Below are positions 8,281 through 17,571 of a stretch of DNA of 32,089 bases, in pieces. The stretch spans positions 1 to 32,089 of the forward strand of contig JACQVF010000110.1 in assembly GCA_016209885.1 (NCBI GenBank), given 5' to 3'. Positions within the stretch are counted from its first letter, which is position 1, and each line of letters starts with the position of its first letter. The notes under the pieces are model-generated. The model was not told the DNA's origin and did no database searches. It saw only the letters and a list, made by a program, of their open reading frames with translations. This DNA is from Gemmatimonadota bacterium. GTDB taxonomy: Bacteria; Gemmatimonadota; Gemmatimonadetes; Longimicrobiales; Gaopeijiaceae. The position numbers were made by a program, and so were the translations under genes.

Positions 8281-10041
8281 ATGAATGGCGCTCCCCGGAC
8301 GGCCCCGTTGTTGCTCGCAGCGCTCGGTCTCGCGCTCTTCGGCCGACCGCCGGCGGCGCGCCCCCAGACCCCCGAGCATTTCGATGTCCTCATCCGCGGG
8401 GCCCACGTGCTGGACGGGACCGGAAACCCGTGGTTCTACGCGGACGTCGCAGTCCGGGACGGGAAGATCGCCCGCGTGGACCGCCTCAGGAGAGAGGCCA
8501 CGGCTGACCGGGTCATCGACGCCTCGGGCTTGACCGTCATCCCCGGGATCGTCGATCTGCACTCCCACGCCTGGAACTTCACCCGCCCCGACCCCGACCC
8601 CGATCCCGAGGCCAGGCAGCGCTGGGCGGCCCCCAACCTTGTGAGCCAGGGGATCACCACCGTGGTGACGGGGATCGATGGCCGCAGCGGCTGGCCCATC
8701 CGGGAGTGGCGGGCGTCGATCCGCGGCGCCATCGGCATGAACACGATCAGCCTCGTCGGACATCACACGATCCGGAACATGGTGCTGGGAGAGAACTACG
8801 AGCGGAAGGCCACTCCCGCGGAGATCGAGAAGATGAGGGCGCTCGTGCGCCAGGGGATGGCGGAGGGGGCCTGGGGGCTGTCGGCAAACCTCGAGCACAC
8901 CGTCGAAAGCGGGCGATTCTCGGACACCGACGAGATGGTGGCGCTCGTCTCCGAGATCGTCCCCTACGGGGGGATCTTCAGCGAGCACGAGCGGGGCAGC
9001 GGCCTCAGCCCGACCTGGTACCTTCCCAGCCGATACCCGCCAGGTCCGGTCGGGATCCTCGGCTCGGTGGAGGAGTCCATCGAGATCTCCGAGCGGACGG
9101 GAGCCACCGTCGTCATGTCCCACATGAAGGTGCGGGGCGCCAACTTCTGGGGTGCGGGGCGCGCCGTGATCAACCTGATCGAGCGGGCCCGGGATCGGGG
9201 CGTGAACGTCTGGTCCGAACAGTACGCCTACCCGACCACCCACAGTGACGGCGTCATGCTGCTCATCCCCGAGTGGGTGAAGGGCGAGACTACGAAGACC
9301 GCTCTGCGGCAGGTGCTGGCCGACCCGAAGAAGGCGGCGGACCTGCGGATGGACATCGCCTACGAGATCGAACGCAGGGGCGGGGCCGAGAACATCCTGA
9401 TCCTGGACTACCCCGACCAGGCCTACGTCGGGAAGACGCTCCTCGAGGTAGCGAGGATGCGCGGGGTGACCCCCGTGGAGATGGGCATCATCCTCACGCA
9501 GGAGGGCTACGAAAAGCCCGCGAACACCAGGGGCTTCGATCGCGAGGGCGGCGCGGTGCTCCGCGGCTTCTCCATCTCGGAGATCGACATCGAGCTCTTC
9601 GCGCCCCAGCCGTGGATGGGGACGGCCTCCGACGCCGGGCCCTCCCTCCCGAGCGATGGCCTCGAGCACCCCCGCTCCTACGGGGTCTTCCCCCACATGA
9701 TCCGCCGCTATGCTCTCGAGAGGAAGGTGGTGACCGTCCCCCATGCCGTCCGTTCCATGACCTCCCTGCCCGCCCAGATCCTGGGCCTCCGGGACCGCGG
9801 GATGGTGCGGGAGGGATTCGCGGCGGACCTGGCGCTCATCGACCTGAAGACCATCCGCGAGCGCTCCACCTACTTCGAGCCGCATCAGTACCCGGACGGG
9901 ATTCCATACGTGATGGTGAACGGAGTCCTCGTCGTGGACGGCGGCGCGTTCACCTGGGAGCTGCCCGGGCAACTGCTCTCGCCCGACAAGGACGGTCCCG
10001 GCCGCCCCGGCAGGCAAGCCTCCGAAGGCCGGGGGCGGTAG
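8281..10041 (+). CDS. Secreted D-aminoacylase-like amidohydrolase (amidohydrolase family 3)
   Basis: The 586-residue product has an N-terminal signal peptide (PLLLAALGLALFG) followed by FDVLIRGAHVLDGTGNPWF, the usual start of N-acyl-D-amino-acid deacylases and dihydroorotase-like enzymes. The metal site begins at VDLHSHAW (HxH); later conserved pieces are GLSANLEH, GGIFSEHERGSG, VVMSHMKVRG and the closing GMVREGFAADLALIDLKTI. The family removes N-acyl groups from D-amino acids or opens cyclic amides using one or two zinc ions; the exact substrate cannot be read here. Export suggests a role in scavenging peptidoglycan or D-amino-acid derivatives. GGAGG six bases ahead fixes the start. Monocistronic, facing the ABC operon tail to tail. 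Confidence 0.87.
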   Translation: MNGAPRTAPLLLAALGLALFGRPPAARPQTPEHFDVLIRGAHVLDGTGNPWFYADVAVRDGKIARVDRLRREATADRVIDASGLTVIPGIVDLHSHAWNFTRPDPDPDPEARQRWAAPNLVSQGITTVVTGIDGRSGWPIREWRASIRGAIGMNTISLVGHHTIRNMVLGENYERKATPAEIEKMRALVRQGMAEGAWGLSANLEHTVESGRFSDTDEMVALVSEIVPYGGIFSEHERGSGLSPTWYLPSRYPPGPVGILGSVEESIEISERTGATVVMSHMKVRGANFWGAGRAVINLIERARDRGVNVWSEQYAYPTTHSDGVMLLIPEWVKGETTKTALRQVLADPKKAADLRMDIAYEIERRGGAENILILDYPDQAYVGKTLLEVARMRGVTPVEMGIILTQEGYEKPANTRGFDREGGAVLRGFSISEIDIELFAPQPWMGTASDAGPSLPSDGLEHPRSYGVFPHMIRRYALERKVVTVPHAVRSMTSLPAQILGLRDRGMVREGFAADLALIDLKTIRERSTYFEPHQYPDGIPYVMVNGVLVVDGGAFTWELPGQLLSPDKDGPGRPGRQASEGRGR

Positions 10042-10170
10042 CCAGCGGATCGGGAACGTCGCTGCCGGTCGAGCGGCTCTTCGACGCCGCGAGCTTCTGC
10101 GAGGCACTCTGCCGGAGAGGTTCGCGGCGCTGTTTTCGGACGAGGACTCCGTAGAAGGCCTCTCTCGCGC

Positions 10171-11415
10171 CTACTCCGCCCGCAGCGCGTCGATCGGCTC
10201 GAGGCGCGCGGCGCGGGCAGCCGGGATCGAGCCAACGGCAACTCCGAGCAGCGTCGAGCAACCGAGTCCCAGGAAGGCCGCGCGCCAGGAGAGAACCAGT
10301 TCCCACGGTCCGAGGGCGGCCGCCATGCCGGCCGCCGCGAGCCCCGCGATCACGCCCGCCGTGCCGCCGGCCGCGGCCAGCATCGCGGATTCCAGGACGA
10401 ACTGGAGCTGGATGTCCTTCCGCTTCGCGCCCACCGCGCGGCGCAGCCCGATCTCGCGGGTGCGCTCGCGCACGGAGATCAGCATGATGGCCAGGATCCC
10501 GATGCCGCCGACCAAGAGCGCGAGGATGGCCACGCTGACAATGAGCCGATTCATGGCGCGCGCGGCGCCACGCTCGGTGCGCAGCAGCACCGCCTGGTTC
10601 TGAATGATGAACGGCTCGGGCATGCCCGCGCGCAGCAGATGACGCCGCTCTAGGATCTCACGGACTTCGGCCTCCAGCCCCTCGAGATCCGCGCTGCTCC
10701 GCGCCTGAACGAAGAGGGCGTGGACGTACGGAATGTTGAGCACCCGGCGCATGGCCGTTTCCAGGGGGATCACGACCACGTTGTCCAGGTCGCTGCCTCC
10801 CGCGTCCATACCCCGCGACCGCGTCACGCCGATCACTTCGAAGGGCACGCTTCCCACGCGGAGGTCGCGGCCGACGGGATCGACGTCGCCGAAGAGGTTG
10901 CGCACGACGGTCGGCCCCAGGAGGGCGAGCCGTCGCTGCTCGCGGTCCTCGACATCGTCGAACACGCGACCCCATTCGGCCCGGATGTTCCGGATGCGCA
11001 GACCGTCGGTCGTCGTACCGGTAAGGGTCGTCGTCGTGTTCCGGCCCTCCCAACGCGCGACGACGGACCGGATCACGGCTGGCGCCGCTGCGACGGCGAG
11101 GACGCTCCCCTCCACGATGGCGGCGGCATCCGCTGCGCGGAGCGTAGTGTGGATGGCCACCTGGCGTTGTCGGCCCGCCACGCGCGGCGCGGGCGCCGCG
11201 CTCACGACCAGCAGGTCCGTTCCCATCGCCCGCACGCGCTCGAGCACGCGCCGCTCCGCGCCTTCACCCACGGCGACCATCACCATGACGGCAGCTACGC
11301 CGATGACAAGGCCGGAGACGCTGAGCGCAGTACGCAGTCGGTGGGCGACCAGAAGCTGGATCGAGAGAAGCAGGCTGCGCGCAAGCTTGCTGCGCCTGCC
11401 CGCCATGCCGGTCAC
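10171..11415 (-). CDS. MacB-type ABC transporter permease (second of two)
   Basis: The 414-residue protein has the MacB/FtsX layout: one N-terminal membrane helix (about 28-50, [20 protein letters not shown]), a large extracytoplasmic domain (about 55-280) and three C-terminal helices beginning at about 283 ([20 protein letters not shown]). After the second helix comes the family motif [21 protein letters not shown], the coupling region that contacts the ATPase; the C-terminus [18 protein letters not shown] is also typical. Its GTG start overlaps the ATPase stop by four bases (GTGA), so the two are coupled. Such permeases do not move substrate through the membrane but transmit ATP-driven motion to the periplasmic side for export through a TolC-like channel. 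Probably pairs with the other permease at 12169-13398. Confidence 0.9.
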   Translation of the reverse strand: MTGMAGRRSKLARSLLLSIQLLVAHRLRTALSVSGLVIGVAAVMVMVAVGEGAERRVLERVRAMGTDLLVVSAAPAPRVAGRQRQVAIHTTLRAADAAAIVEGSVLAVAAAPAVIRSVVARWEGRNTTTTLTGTTTDGLRIRNIRAEWGRVFDDVEDREQRRLALLGPTVVRNLFGDVDPVGRDLRVGSVPFEVIGVTRSRGMDAGGSDLDNVVVIPLETAMRRVLNIPYVHALFVQARSSADLEGLEAEVREILERRHLLRAGMPEPFIIQNQAVLLRTERGAARAMNRLIVSVAILALLVGGIGILAIMLISVRERTREIGLRRAVGAKRKDIQLQFVLESAMLAAAGGTAGVIAGLAAAGMAAALGPWELVLSWRAAFLGLGCSTLLGVAVGSIPAARAARLEPIDALRAE

Positions 11416-12143
11416 GCCGGACCCACCGCCGCCGCGCCGTCGCGTGCCGCGGACCCGCGCGAGGGACGCCCAACCGTTTCGTCCGCGGTGATGCGGCCAT
11501 CCTCGAGCACCAGGATCCGATCCGCGCGCTCTGCTACGCCCCGATCATGGGTGACGAGCACGATCGTCCGGCCCGCGTCGGCCAGGCGCCGAAAGGTGTC
11601 CAGAATCTCCGCGCCGCTTCGCGCATCGAGGTTGCCCGTCGGCTCGTCCGCCAGAATCACCGCCGGGTCGTTGATGAGAGCCCGCGCGATGGCCACACGC
11701 TGCTGCTCGCCGCCGGACAGCTCACTCGGAAGATGGTGCGCCCGCTGCGACAGCCCCACGGCCTCGAGGGCTCGCTCCGCTCGCGCCGTGCCGTCGTCCG
11801 AGTCGCTCTCGGCATAGAGCAGCGGCAACGTGACGTTGCGCAGCGCCGAGGCGCGCTCGAGAAGGTGGAACTGCTGAAAGACGAACCCGATCTTCCGGTT
11901 GCGCGCGGCCGAAAGGGTGTCGTCATCGGCGCCCGAGAGATCGGCGCCCTCCAGGCGGTAGCGCCCGGCATCAGGCTGGTCCAGAAGCCCCAGAATGTTG
12001 AGCAGCGTCGATTTTCCCGAGCCGGACGGCCCCATGATGGCCACGAACTCGCCCTGACTCACGCGGAAGGTGACGCCCTTCAGCACCTCCGTCACCATCG
12101 TGCCTTTGCGGTAGCTCTTGGTCAGGCCCTCCACATCGATCAC
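11412..12143 (-). CDS. MacB/LolD-type ABC transporter ATP-binding protein
   Basis: The 243-residue protein contains Walker [10 protein letters not shown] (38-46), Q-loop QQ (90-91), signature LSGGEQQRV (142-150), Walker B VILADEP (162-168) followed by GNLD, and the switch histidine in VTHD (H199). The LNILGLLD and FQQFHLLER segments are those of the MacB/LolD subfamily. It energises the two permeases in the operon. Start is GTG 12143, supported by GGAGG about six bases upstream and by homology beginning at [14 protein letters not shown]. It lies 25 bases after the upstream permease and overlaps the downstream one. The C-terminal ~20 residues are an alanine/glycine-rich tail not needed for the fold. 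Confidence 0.95.
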   Translation of the reverse strand: MIDVEGLTKSYRKGTMVTEVLKGVTFRVSQGEFVAIMGPSGSGKSTLLNILGLLDQPDAGRYRLEGADLSGADDDTLSAARNRKIGFVFQQFHLLERASALRNVTLPLLYAESDSDDGTARAERALEAVGLSQRAHHLPSELSGGEQQRVAIARALINDPAVILADEPTGNLDARSGAEILDTFRRLADAGRTIVLVTHDRGVAERADRILVLEDGRITADETVGRPSRGSAARDGAAAVGPA

Positions 12144-12168
12144 GGCGACCTCCGCTTCCCCGAAAGCA

Positions 12169-13398
12169 TCAGATCCCGCGCTCGTGGATGGTCGTCGCAG
12201 GGTCCAGGCGCGCCGCCTTCCGCGCGGGATATACGCCGAAGGCCAGGCCGATCACCACGCACGACGCCACCGCGACGGCGAACGGCGCCCACGACACGCG
12301 GCTGCTCGCGACTCCCGCCGCCGACAGGGCCGTCGCCACGGCAACGCCCGCGGCCACGCCTACGAGCCCGCCCGCCAGCGCCACGAACAGGGACTCGAGC
12401 AGAAACTGGCCCGCAATGTCCGATGCCCGCGCCCCCATCGCCCGGCGCAATCCGATCTCCTGCGAGCGCTGCGAGACCGCGGCCAGCATCAGGTTCATGA
12501 TGACCAGGCCGCCCGCGATCAGCGCAGCCATCGAGATCGCGAGCAACAGCGCCGTCAGCGTGGACGAAGTCTCGAGCGCCGCGCCCTCGACGTCCTCGGG
12601 CTCCCGCACGAAAAAGTCGTCCTGCTCACCCGGCCCGATGGAATGCCGAACGCGCAGCAGCGCGCGGACCCGTTCCGCGGTTTCGGGCAGACGCCGCACG
12701 TCTGCCACGCGAATCACGATCTGCTCCAGGGACGGGCGGTTGAAGAGGCGCCGCGACGATGTCGTGAAGGGGACGACGATGCGGTCGTCCCAGTCGTCGC
12801 CGCCGGCGCTTGCGCCCATCTCGATGAACACCCCCTTCACCGTGTACGGATCGTTCGCAACGCGCACCGGGCGCCCGACGGCTCCGCCTTCCGGAAACAG
12901 ATCGCGGGCCACCTTGGCCCCCAGCATGACCACGCGCGCCATCCCCGCCATGTCGGCCTCGGAGACGAACTCGCCCTCCGCCATGCCCCAGCCGCGGATC
13001 TCCATCCAGTCGGATTCGACGCCGAAGGCGCGCGTCGTCACGGAGCGGTCCTCGAAGACCACAGGGATGCCGCGCTGATTCTGGACCGCGCTCACCATCT
13101 GTACGTGGGGAACCTCGGCCTCGATGGCGCGCGCGTCGGCGTCGAAGAGCACCCCCAGCCCGCGGTCGGCTCGGGGTGCGAATACCTGCACTTCGCCGCC
13201 GGCCCGGACCATGAGCATGTCCAGGCCGTGCTTGCGCACCAGCCCCATGATCCGCTCGTGCGCGCCCTGGCCGACCGCGATCACCGCGGAGAGCACGGCC
13301 ACGCCCACCGCGAGCCCGAGCATCATCAGGAACGCACGCGCCTTGTTCGCCAGCAGCGAGACGACGACATCCCTTGCAATACGCTGCGATCGACTCAT
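12169..13398 (-). CDS. MacB-type ABC transporter permease (first of two)
   Basis: The 409-residue product has an N-terminal helix (FLMMLGLAVGVAVLSAVIAV), a periplasmic domain with several MacB-like strands (VVMLGAKVARDLFPEGGAVG, VRVANDPYTVKGVF), then helices TALLLAISMAALIAGGLVIM and two near the C-terminus. The coupling motif SQRSQEIGLRRAMGARASDI follows the second helix. ATG 13398 (MSRSQRIARD) overlaps the adaptor stop as ATGA, which sets the start. It differs clearly in sequence from the second permease, so the exporter is likely a heterodimer of two half-transporters served by one ATPase, instead of a fused MacB homodimer. Confidence 0.9.
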   Translation of the reverse strand: MSRSQRIARDVVVSLLANKARAFLMMLGLAVGVAVLSAVIAVGQGAHERIMGLVRKHGLDMLMVRAGGEVQVFAPRADRGLGVLFDADARAIEAEVPHVQMVSAVQNQRGIPVVFEDRSVTTRAFGVESDWMEIRGWGMAEGEFVSEADMAGMARVVMLGAKVARDLFPEGGAVGRPVRVANDPYTVKGVFIEMGASAGGDDWDDRIVVPFTTSSRRLFNRPSLEQIVIRVADVRRLPETAERVRALLRVRHSIGPGEQDDFFVREPEDVEGAALETSSTLTALLLAISMAALIAGGLVIMNLMLAAVSQRSQEIGLRRAMGARASDIAGQFLLESLFVALAGGLVGVAAGVAVATALSAAGVASSRVSWAPFAVAVASCVVIGLAFGVYPARKAARLDPATTIHERGI

Positions 13399-14624
13399 CG
13401 CGCCTCCTCGCCGCCCGTTGCGGGCGCATCCAACAGAACGCGCTCCCCCGCCACGAGCCCTTCCACGATCTCGACCCACGGCCCATCGCGCCAGCCCACG
13501 CGGACGTTGCGCACCGCCGCCCGGCCATCGTTCAACACGTAAACCACGCTCCGGCCGTCCTGCCGCCGGATCGCTGCCGTCGGCACCGCCAGCACCTTCC
13601 GCGGCTCCAGCTCGATGCGTACGCTCGCCGTCATCTCGGGACGGAGCAGCCCTCCGTACTCGTCGGCGATGTCGATCACCACGACGTACTTCACCACGTT
13701 GTCCTGGATCGTCGCCGTGGGATAGATCGCCCTGACGCGGCCTGTGAAATCTCGCGCCGGGAAGGCATCGACGGTGAAGACGGCAGGCTGGCCAGCCTTC
13801 ACTTTACCGATATCCACCTCATCCACGAACGCGTCCACCTGCAGCCGATCGAGATCGACGATGGTGACGAACGTCGGCGCACTGAGCCCTGCGGCCACCG
13901 TCTCGCCCTCCTGCGTCGAGACGGAGGCGATGATCCCCGAGATCGGCGACGTGAGCACCGTAAAGGACCGATCTACCAGGGCGCTCTGCAGCGCCGCTCG
14001 CGCTCGCTCGTGGTCGGCTTCGGCCTGTTTGCGAAGCTCGGCGCTCCCCGTGCGCACGAGCTCGAGGTCACGGCGCGCCGATTCGAGCTGCGCCTGCGCG
14101 ACCATGTGCTGTTCACGCGCCGCGTCGGCTTCCGCACGCGTCGCGACCCGCTCCCGGAAAAGCGTCTGCTGCCGCTCCCAGTGCTCGGCCGCTAGCTTCG
14201 CCGTCGCCTCGAAGCGCGCGACGTCGGCTTCCGCCCGCGCAACCTCTTCAGGCGACAGCGTCTCGAACGCCGCAAGCTTCGCCTCGGCGAGCTTCAGCTC
14301 CGCGCGGCGCTGCGCGGTCACCGCGTCCAGCTCCGCGGTTTCCAGTTCCGCGATGACCTGGCCCTTGGCGATGCGGTCGCCGATGTTCGCCCGCAACCGC
14401 CGCACGCGGCCCGAAATGCGGGAGCCGACCCGCACCTCGGCCCCGATTTGCGGCTTCACCGCGCCGATGGCGGCAACCGTAGCCGCGAACGCTCGCGGCG
14501 CGACCGTTACCACCTCGCCCGGGCCGCCGGCCTCGTCGCCATCGCGCGCACGCAGCCACACCAGCACCGCCACCGCCACCAGGCTCGCCGCTACGGCGGG
14601 GACCACGACTCGGCGCCTCTCCAT
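13395..14624 (-). CDS. MacA-like periplasmic adaptor (membrane fusion protein)
   Basis: The 409-residue product has an N-terminal membrane anchor (VVVPAVAASLVAVAVLVWL, about 5-23), then the biotinyl-lipoyl-like half GAVKPQIGAEVRVGSRISG, a long alpha-hairpin (about 95-215, rich in A, E and R: AELKLAEAKLAAFETL, RARAALQSALVDRS), the second lipoyl half SPISGIIASVSTQEGETVAA, and beta-barrel and membrane-proximal parts ending with VEGLVAGERVLLDAP. This is the standard order of MacA/HlyD-type adaptors, which bridge an inner-membrane ABC exporter and an outer-membrane TolC channel. The start ATG 14624 (MERRRVVVP) precedes the anchor; the frame is open further upstream but with low-complexity residues. 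First gene of the four-gene exporter operon; no TolC-like gene is in the window. Confidence 0.9.
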   Translation of the reverse strand: MERRRVVVPAVAASLVAVAVLVWLRARDGDEAGGPGEVVTVAPRAFAATVAAIGAVKPQIGAEVRVGSRISGRVRRLRANIGDRIAKGQVIAELETAELDAVTAQRRAELKLAEAKLAAFETLSPEEVARAEADVARFEATAKLAAEHWERQQTLFRERVATRAEADAAREQHMVAQAQLESARRDLELVRTGSAELRKQAEADHERARAALQSALVDRSFTVLTSPISGIIASVSTQEGETVAAGLSAPTFVTIVDLDRLQVDAFVDEVDIGKVKAGQPAVFTVDAFPARDFTGRVRAIYPTATIQDNVVKYVVVIDIADEYGGLLRPEMTASVRIELEPRKVLAVPTAAIRRQDGRSVVYVLNDGRAAVRNVRVGWRDGPWVEIVEGLVAGERVLLDAPATGGEEAR

Positions 14625-15034
14625 CGATCTCCGGTCGGGATGCCGCTCTCTGACCCGACGGTCGTCTCCACTGACCACGCGGCGAGCGCTCCCGCGGCGC
14701 GGGGTGTCGCCATCCTCGCTGTCATGCTGTTCGCGGCGCCCACCCTCGTCAAGGACCACGGTGCCATAATGTCCGTATGTCCGGCGGCGATGTCGGCGGC
14801 TCGGGGCACCCGGCACGCAGCTATAGCGGCGACGGCGCCGAGCGCCGTCGCCACGGCGTTCTCAGGGACCATCCCGGAGGGCGCCCGGTCCGCGCGGCTG
14901 CGCTCTCCTACGGGGGCGACTCCTTCACCCACCTGGGGAGCGAGGGCTTCGAACAGGACAAGGAGCTCGACTTCGCCATCCGCGTGGCGGAGCCCGGGGA
15001 TCCTTCCGCTCGTCACGCGGCACGTTCCTGATCC
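14625..15034. other. Gap upstream of the exporter operon with possible gene remnant
   Basis: These 410 bases contain the hairpin at 14828-14852 and presumably the exporter promoter on the minus strand. On the plus strand 14777-15031 could encode an 84-residue peptide whose second half, ALSYGGDSFTHLGSEGFEQD to FAIRVAEPGD, looks more protein-like than its arginine-rich first half. I cannot match it to a family; it may be the tail of a decayed gene or chance. Confidence 0.3.
14828..14852. terminator. Strong hairpin between the 15035 gene and the exporter operon
   Basis: GGCGACGGCG and CGCCGTCGCC pair perfectly over ten bases around the loop CCGAG. It lies about 180 bases after the stop of the minus-strand gene at 15035 and 204 bases before the adaptor start, so it could separate the two transcripts. 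No T-run follows on the minus strand. Confidence 0.4.
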
Positions 15035-15535
15035 CTACTCTGCAGTTGGTGCTCGTTCGGCAACGAGCCTGATCTCCGTGATCACCGCGTGCGCCGCATA
15101 GAAGAGCTCAGAGAGCGGGTGCGCGCCGGCGGCAAGATCCTCCTCGGCGGCGTCCGCGCTCAACGTGCCTGCCAGGATCCGGCAGTAGAATCGGACCCGA
15201 CCCACTTTGGGAAGAGGGCACTCCTCCACGGGCTGCAGGCTAGCGCGGTGTCTTTCCGAGGCGGCGAGGAATGCGAGAGCGGCCCGCCGCACGCCCTCCT
15301 GTCCGCCAGCACCGATCACACCCCGGCCGTGCGCCCAATAGAGGCTGGTGGTGCCGTCCGCCAGGACCAGGAGCGTCGCCAGGCCTTCGCGATACCCCAT
15401 CTCCATGAGGATGCCCCAGACGTCCCCGTGCTCTGCCGAGGAACCGACCCCGATATCCTCCGGCGCCAGCCTCAGGAACACGTCCCGGAGCTCCCTGACG
15501 ACAGGGGCAGGTTCAGGAACAGATTGGATTCCCAA
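15035..15535 (-). CDS. Hypothetical protein, 166 residues
   Basis: The frame has balanced amino-acid use and predicted alternating strands and helices: ELRDVFLRLAPEDIGV, HGDVWGILMEMGYREGLATL, LVLADGTTSLYWAHGRGVIG, then a helix ALAFLAASERHRASL, GRVRFYCRILAGTLSADAAE, and FYAAHAVITEIRLVAE at the end. There is no signal peptide or membrane segment, so it is probably cytoplasmic. The DGTTSLYWAHGRGVIGAGGQ segment resembles a beta-hairpin with a glycine-rich turn; I do not recognise the family. The start is uncertain: the first possible codon is TTG at 15535 just after an in-frame TGA, with no clear ribosome site, and no ATG occurs before MEMGYREG. It stands apart from the following genes. Confidence 0.6.
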   Translation of the reverse strand: MGIQSVPEPAPVVRELRDVFLRLAPEDIGVGSSAEHGDVWGILMEMGYREGLATLLVLADGTTSLYWAHGRGVIGAGGQEGVRRAALAFLAASERHRASLQPVEECPLPKVGRVRFYCRILAGTLSADAAEEDLAAGAHPLSELFYAAHAVITEIRLVAERAPTAE

Positions 15536-15736
15536 GATGCTTCATGAGCACGAGCCACGCGGCGACCACCGCGTGTTCTCTTCCCCGCACGTCACCATCC
15601 GGGGCTGCGCCGCCCGCTCTACATCCTGATTCCGACCTGCTCAACCATCAGGCTGCGCGGGCGTGGACGTACCGGCGTCGAGGTCCCGATCCGGAACGGA
15701 CAGGCGGCGGCCAGGACTTTGCGCCGGAAGCGGACG

Positions 15737-16453
15737 CTACTCCTCCGCTAAACCCGCTCCTCTCAATGCCCGCCAGTTGCGCCACAACAGAGGAGCGTGC
15801 TGCAGGTCATCCGGGGTCAGGCACCTGTTGCTGGTATCCGCCACCCGGCCCGGAGCGAACTCGTGGACAAACCCGCGAATGGCCCCGTGGACGGCGAACA
15901 GGCGGTAGACGCCGTCCGGCACGTTCCTGAAAAGGAACTCACCGTACGACCCCGTCCGCGTCCACGACTTCAGCAGGGGCGCGTCGTTCAGGTCCCTTAT
16001 CTCGAGCAGGACGACCGCTGAGGCCATGGGGACCACGTCGAACGGCTCTTCGTCCTCGAACCGGCCTTTGATGATTCCGCGCACGTAGCCGCTTTCGAAA
16101 CCGGCACAGTTCAAGAGCGCGTTCAGCGATCCGTTCGGTGTCGGGCCGGAACGGAAGGCACTCGTGTCGGTACTCGTGTCGGTGGGCTGCAGCAGGGGAG
16201 GCACGGGCGGACCCTCACCGGCGATCGGAAGCGAGCGCAGCCTGTCCTGAATCGACACCGCCGCCCTCGCCTCGAGGTCCGCCTCCGAGACCAGGAAGGA
16301 GACTTCCCCGAGGCCGACATACGCGAGCAGAGAGGCACCCAGGGCGACGGTCGTCCCCGCCGCTCCCACGGCGCCGCCGATGAGTCGCTGGTGCCGTCGC
16401 CCGGCAACTTCCATGCGTGTTCCGGTATCACCCCGTGCCTCAGCCACTCTCAT
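15737..16453 (-). CDS. Membrane-anchored protein with carboxypeptidase-regulatory-like domain
   Basis: The 238-residue product has an N-terminal hydrophobic segment (LIGGAVGAAGTTVALGASLL, about 24-43) after several arginines, which would act as a signal anchor, then a serine/threonine/proline-rich linker (PLLQPTDTSTDTSAF). Residues about 120-205 read GYVRGIIKGRFED, SAVVLLEIRDLNDAPLLKSW, SYGEFLFRNVPDGVYRLFAV, the layout of a carboxypeptidase-regulatory-like (transthyretin-like) seven-stranded domain with the usual G-x-F-x-F-x-x-V-P-x-G-x-Y. Such domains serve as extracytoplasmic adhesion or structural modules. ATG 16453 lies 15 bases after the upstream lipoprotein stop, but its GGAGG is very close, so the ATG 13 codons on could be used instead. 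Same operon as the lipoprotein gene. Confidence 0.6.
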   Translation of the reverse strand: MRVAEARGDTGTRMEVAGRRHQRLIGGAVGAAGTTVALGASLLAYVGLGEVSFLVSEADLEARAAVSIQDRLRSLPIAGEGPPVPPLLQPTDTSTDTSAFRSGPTPNGSLNALLNCAGFESGYVRGIIKGRFEDEEPFDVVPMASAVVLLEIRDLNDAPLLKSWTRTGSYGEFLFRNVPDGVYRLFAVHGAIRGFVHEFAPGRVADTSNRCLTPDDLQHAPLLWRNWRALRGAGLAEE

Positions 16454-16467
16454 GACCTCCGGCCTGC

Positions 16468-17571
16468 TCACTCGGGCGTGCCACAGGTGTAGCCCGGCTG
16501 CACCGTCCCTAACCGCCGCCGCTCCGCCCACTCTCTCATCGCGTTCGCCTCGGCGTGAACGCCCCACCTGCATTCCCGGAATCGTATCCGGTCCGCCGTC
16601 AGCCGGAGTATGCCGCTGCCCGTCGCGTTCGGGACCACAGCGCCCCGGAAGAACTCTCCCGTGCCCACCACAGCGCCCTGCGGAATCCCGAAGAAGAAAG
16701 TCGCCTCGGCCGCGACGAGCTGCGAGTCAGCGGCGGCGCGCCCCAGGGTTGAACGGGTCACGACGAGGTATCGATTCTGGCGATCCGAAACAGTGATTTC
16801 ATAGTTCCACGGCAACCGGCGGGGACTTCCCAGCGGGACGTCCCGCAGAACGAAGGGATCGATCCCGGAAAGTTCGTAGCCCGCGTACTGAGCACCGATC
16901 CAGCGCAGCGAGCCGAAGCCGATCTCGATCCTGCCAGCCCGGTCCCGGGCGTATGCGGCGCCCGCGTCCAGCGCACCGTCCTTTACGTGAGCCTTTACCT
17001 CGTTGTTCACCGTGAGCCCCGCGGAGTCCCACAGCTCGAGAGTCAAGGCTCTGGCTCCGATAAGCACCGTGATCCCGGGCGCACTGGGCAGGCCTTCGAA
17101 GACCTGGAGACAACCGCCTCCTACGACCGGCTGAAAGCCCGTAGCCCGCCGGATGACAACGGTATCGAAGCCGATTTCACCCCTGGCCGCGAGAGTGGCC
17201 GCACTTTCCACACCGAATACGTCCGCGACCTCGACGTGGAGATTCCCGGCAGTCTTTTCGGTCCAGGCGACACGGTAGCGATCCGCGGAGGAGCCCGTCA
17301 GCGTCGAATCGGGGACATGGCCCACACTCGGCAGGTAGCATCCCATGGTCACGGCACCCTGCCCGGTGAACGCGGCGCCGAGGTCGACACCCGCTCCGAT
17401 CTGAGGCTCCGGCAGGAGAATCCAGTTCGCACGGAAAGGATGCCGATTCTCGACCAGCTCGGTAGTCGGCGGACCGGAAAGAAAAAGCCGACATGCGGAC
17501 AACGCGCAGAAGACGAGTGCAGCAAGCAGGACGGATACCCGCCTGGACGAAGCAGGCAATTCCTTCTTCAT
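16468..17571 (-). CDS. Lipoprotein of unknown function
   Basis: The 367-residue product begins MKKELPASSRRVSVLLAALV and carries the lipobox LSAC at about residue 27, so it is a lipid-anchored exported protein. The body is rich in short beta-strand-like segments (GITVLIGARALTLELW, RIEIGFGSLRWIGAQYAGYE, NRYLVVTRSTLG, ATFFFGIPQGAVVGTG) and has several cysteines (GCYLPSVG, GGGCLQVF, FRECRWG, GYTCGTPE). I do not recognise the family. The start is set by GGAGG seven bases before ATG 17571. The gene lies 606 bases downstream of the STAND/winged-helix ATPase gene on the same strand and is followed after 14 bases by the membrane-anchored 15737 gene, so the pair may be a target of that regulator (inference). 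Confidence 0.75.
   Translation of the reverse strand: MKKELPASSRRVSVLLAALVFCALSACRLFLSGPPTTELVENRHPFRANWILLPEPQIGAGVDLGAAFTGQGAVTMGCYLPSVGHVPDSTLTGSSADRYRVAWTEKTAGNLHVEVADVFGVESAATLAARGEIGFDTVVIRRATGFQPVVGGGCLQVFEGLPSAPGITVLIGARALTLELWDSAGLTVNNEVKAHVKDGALDAGAAYARDRAGRIEIGFGSLRWIGAQYAGYELSGIDPFVLRDVPLGSPRRLPWNYEITVSDRQNRYLVVTRSTLGRAAADSQLVAAEATFFFGIPQGAVVGTGEFFRGAVVPNATGSGILRLTADRIRFRECRWGVHAEANAMREWAERRRLGTVQPGYTCGTPE

Noticed and set aside
15051..15068. GCTCGTT/AACGAGC hairpin as a terminator
   Set aside because: It lies inside the 3' coding end of the 166-residue gene and has no T-run.
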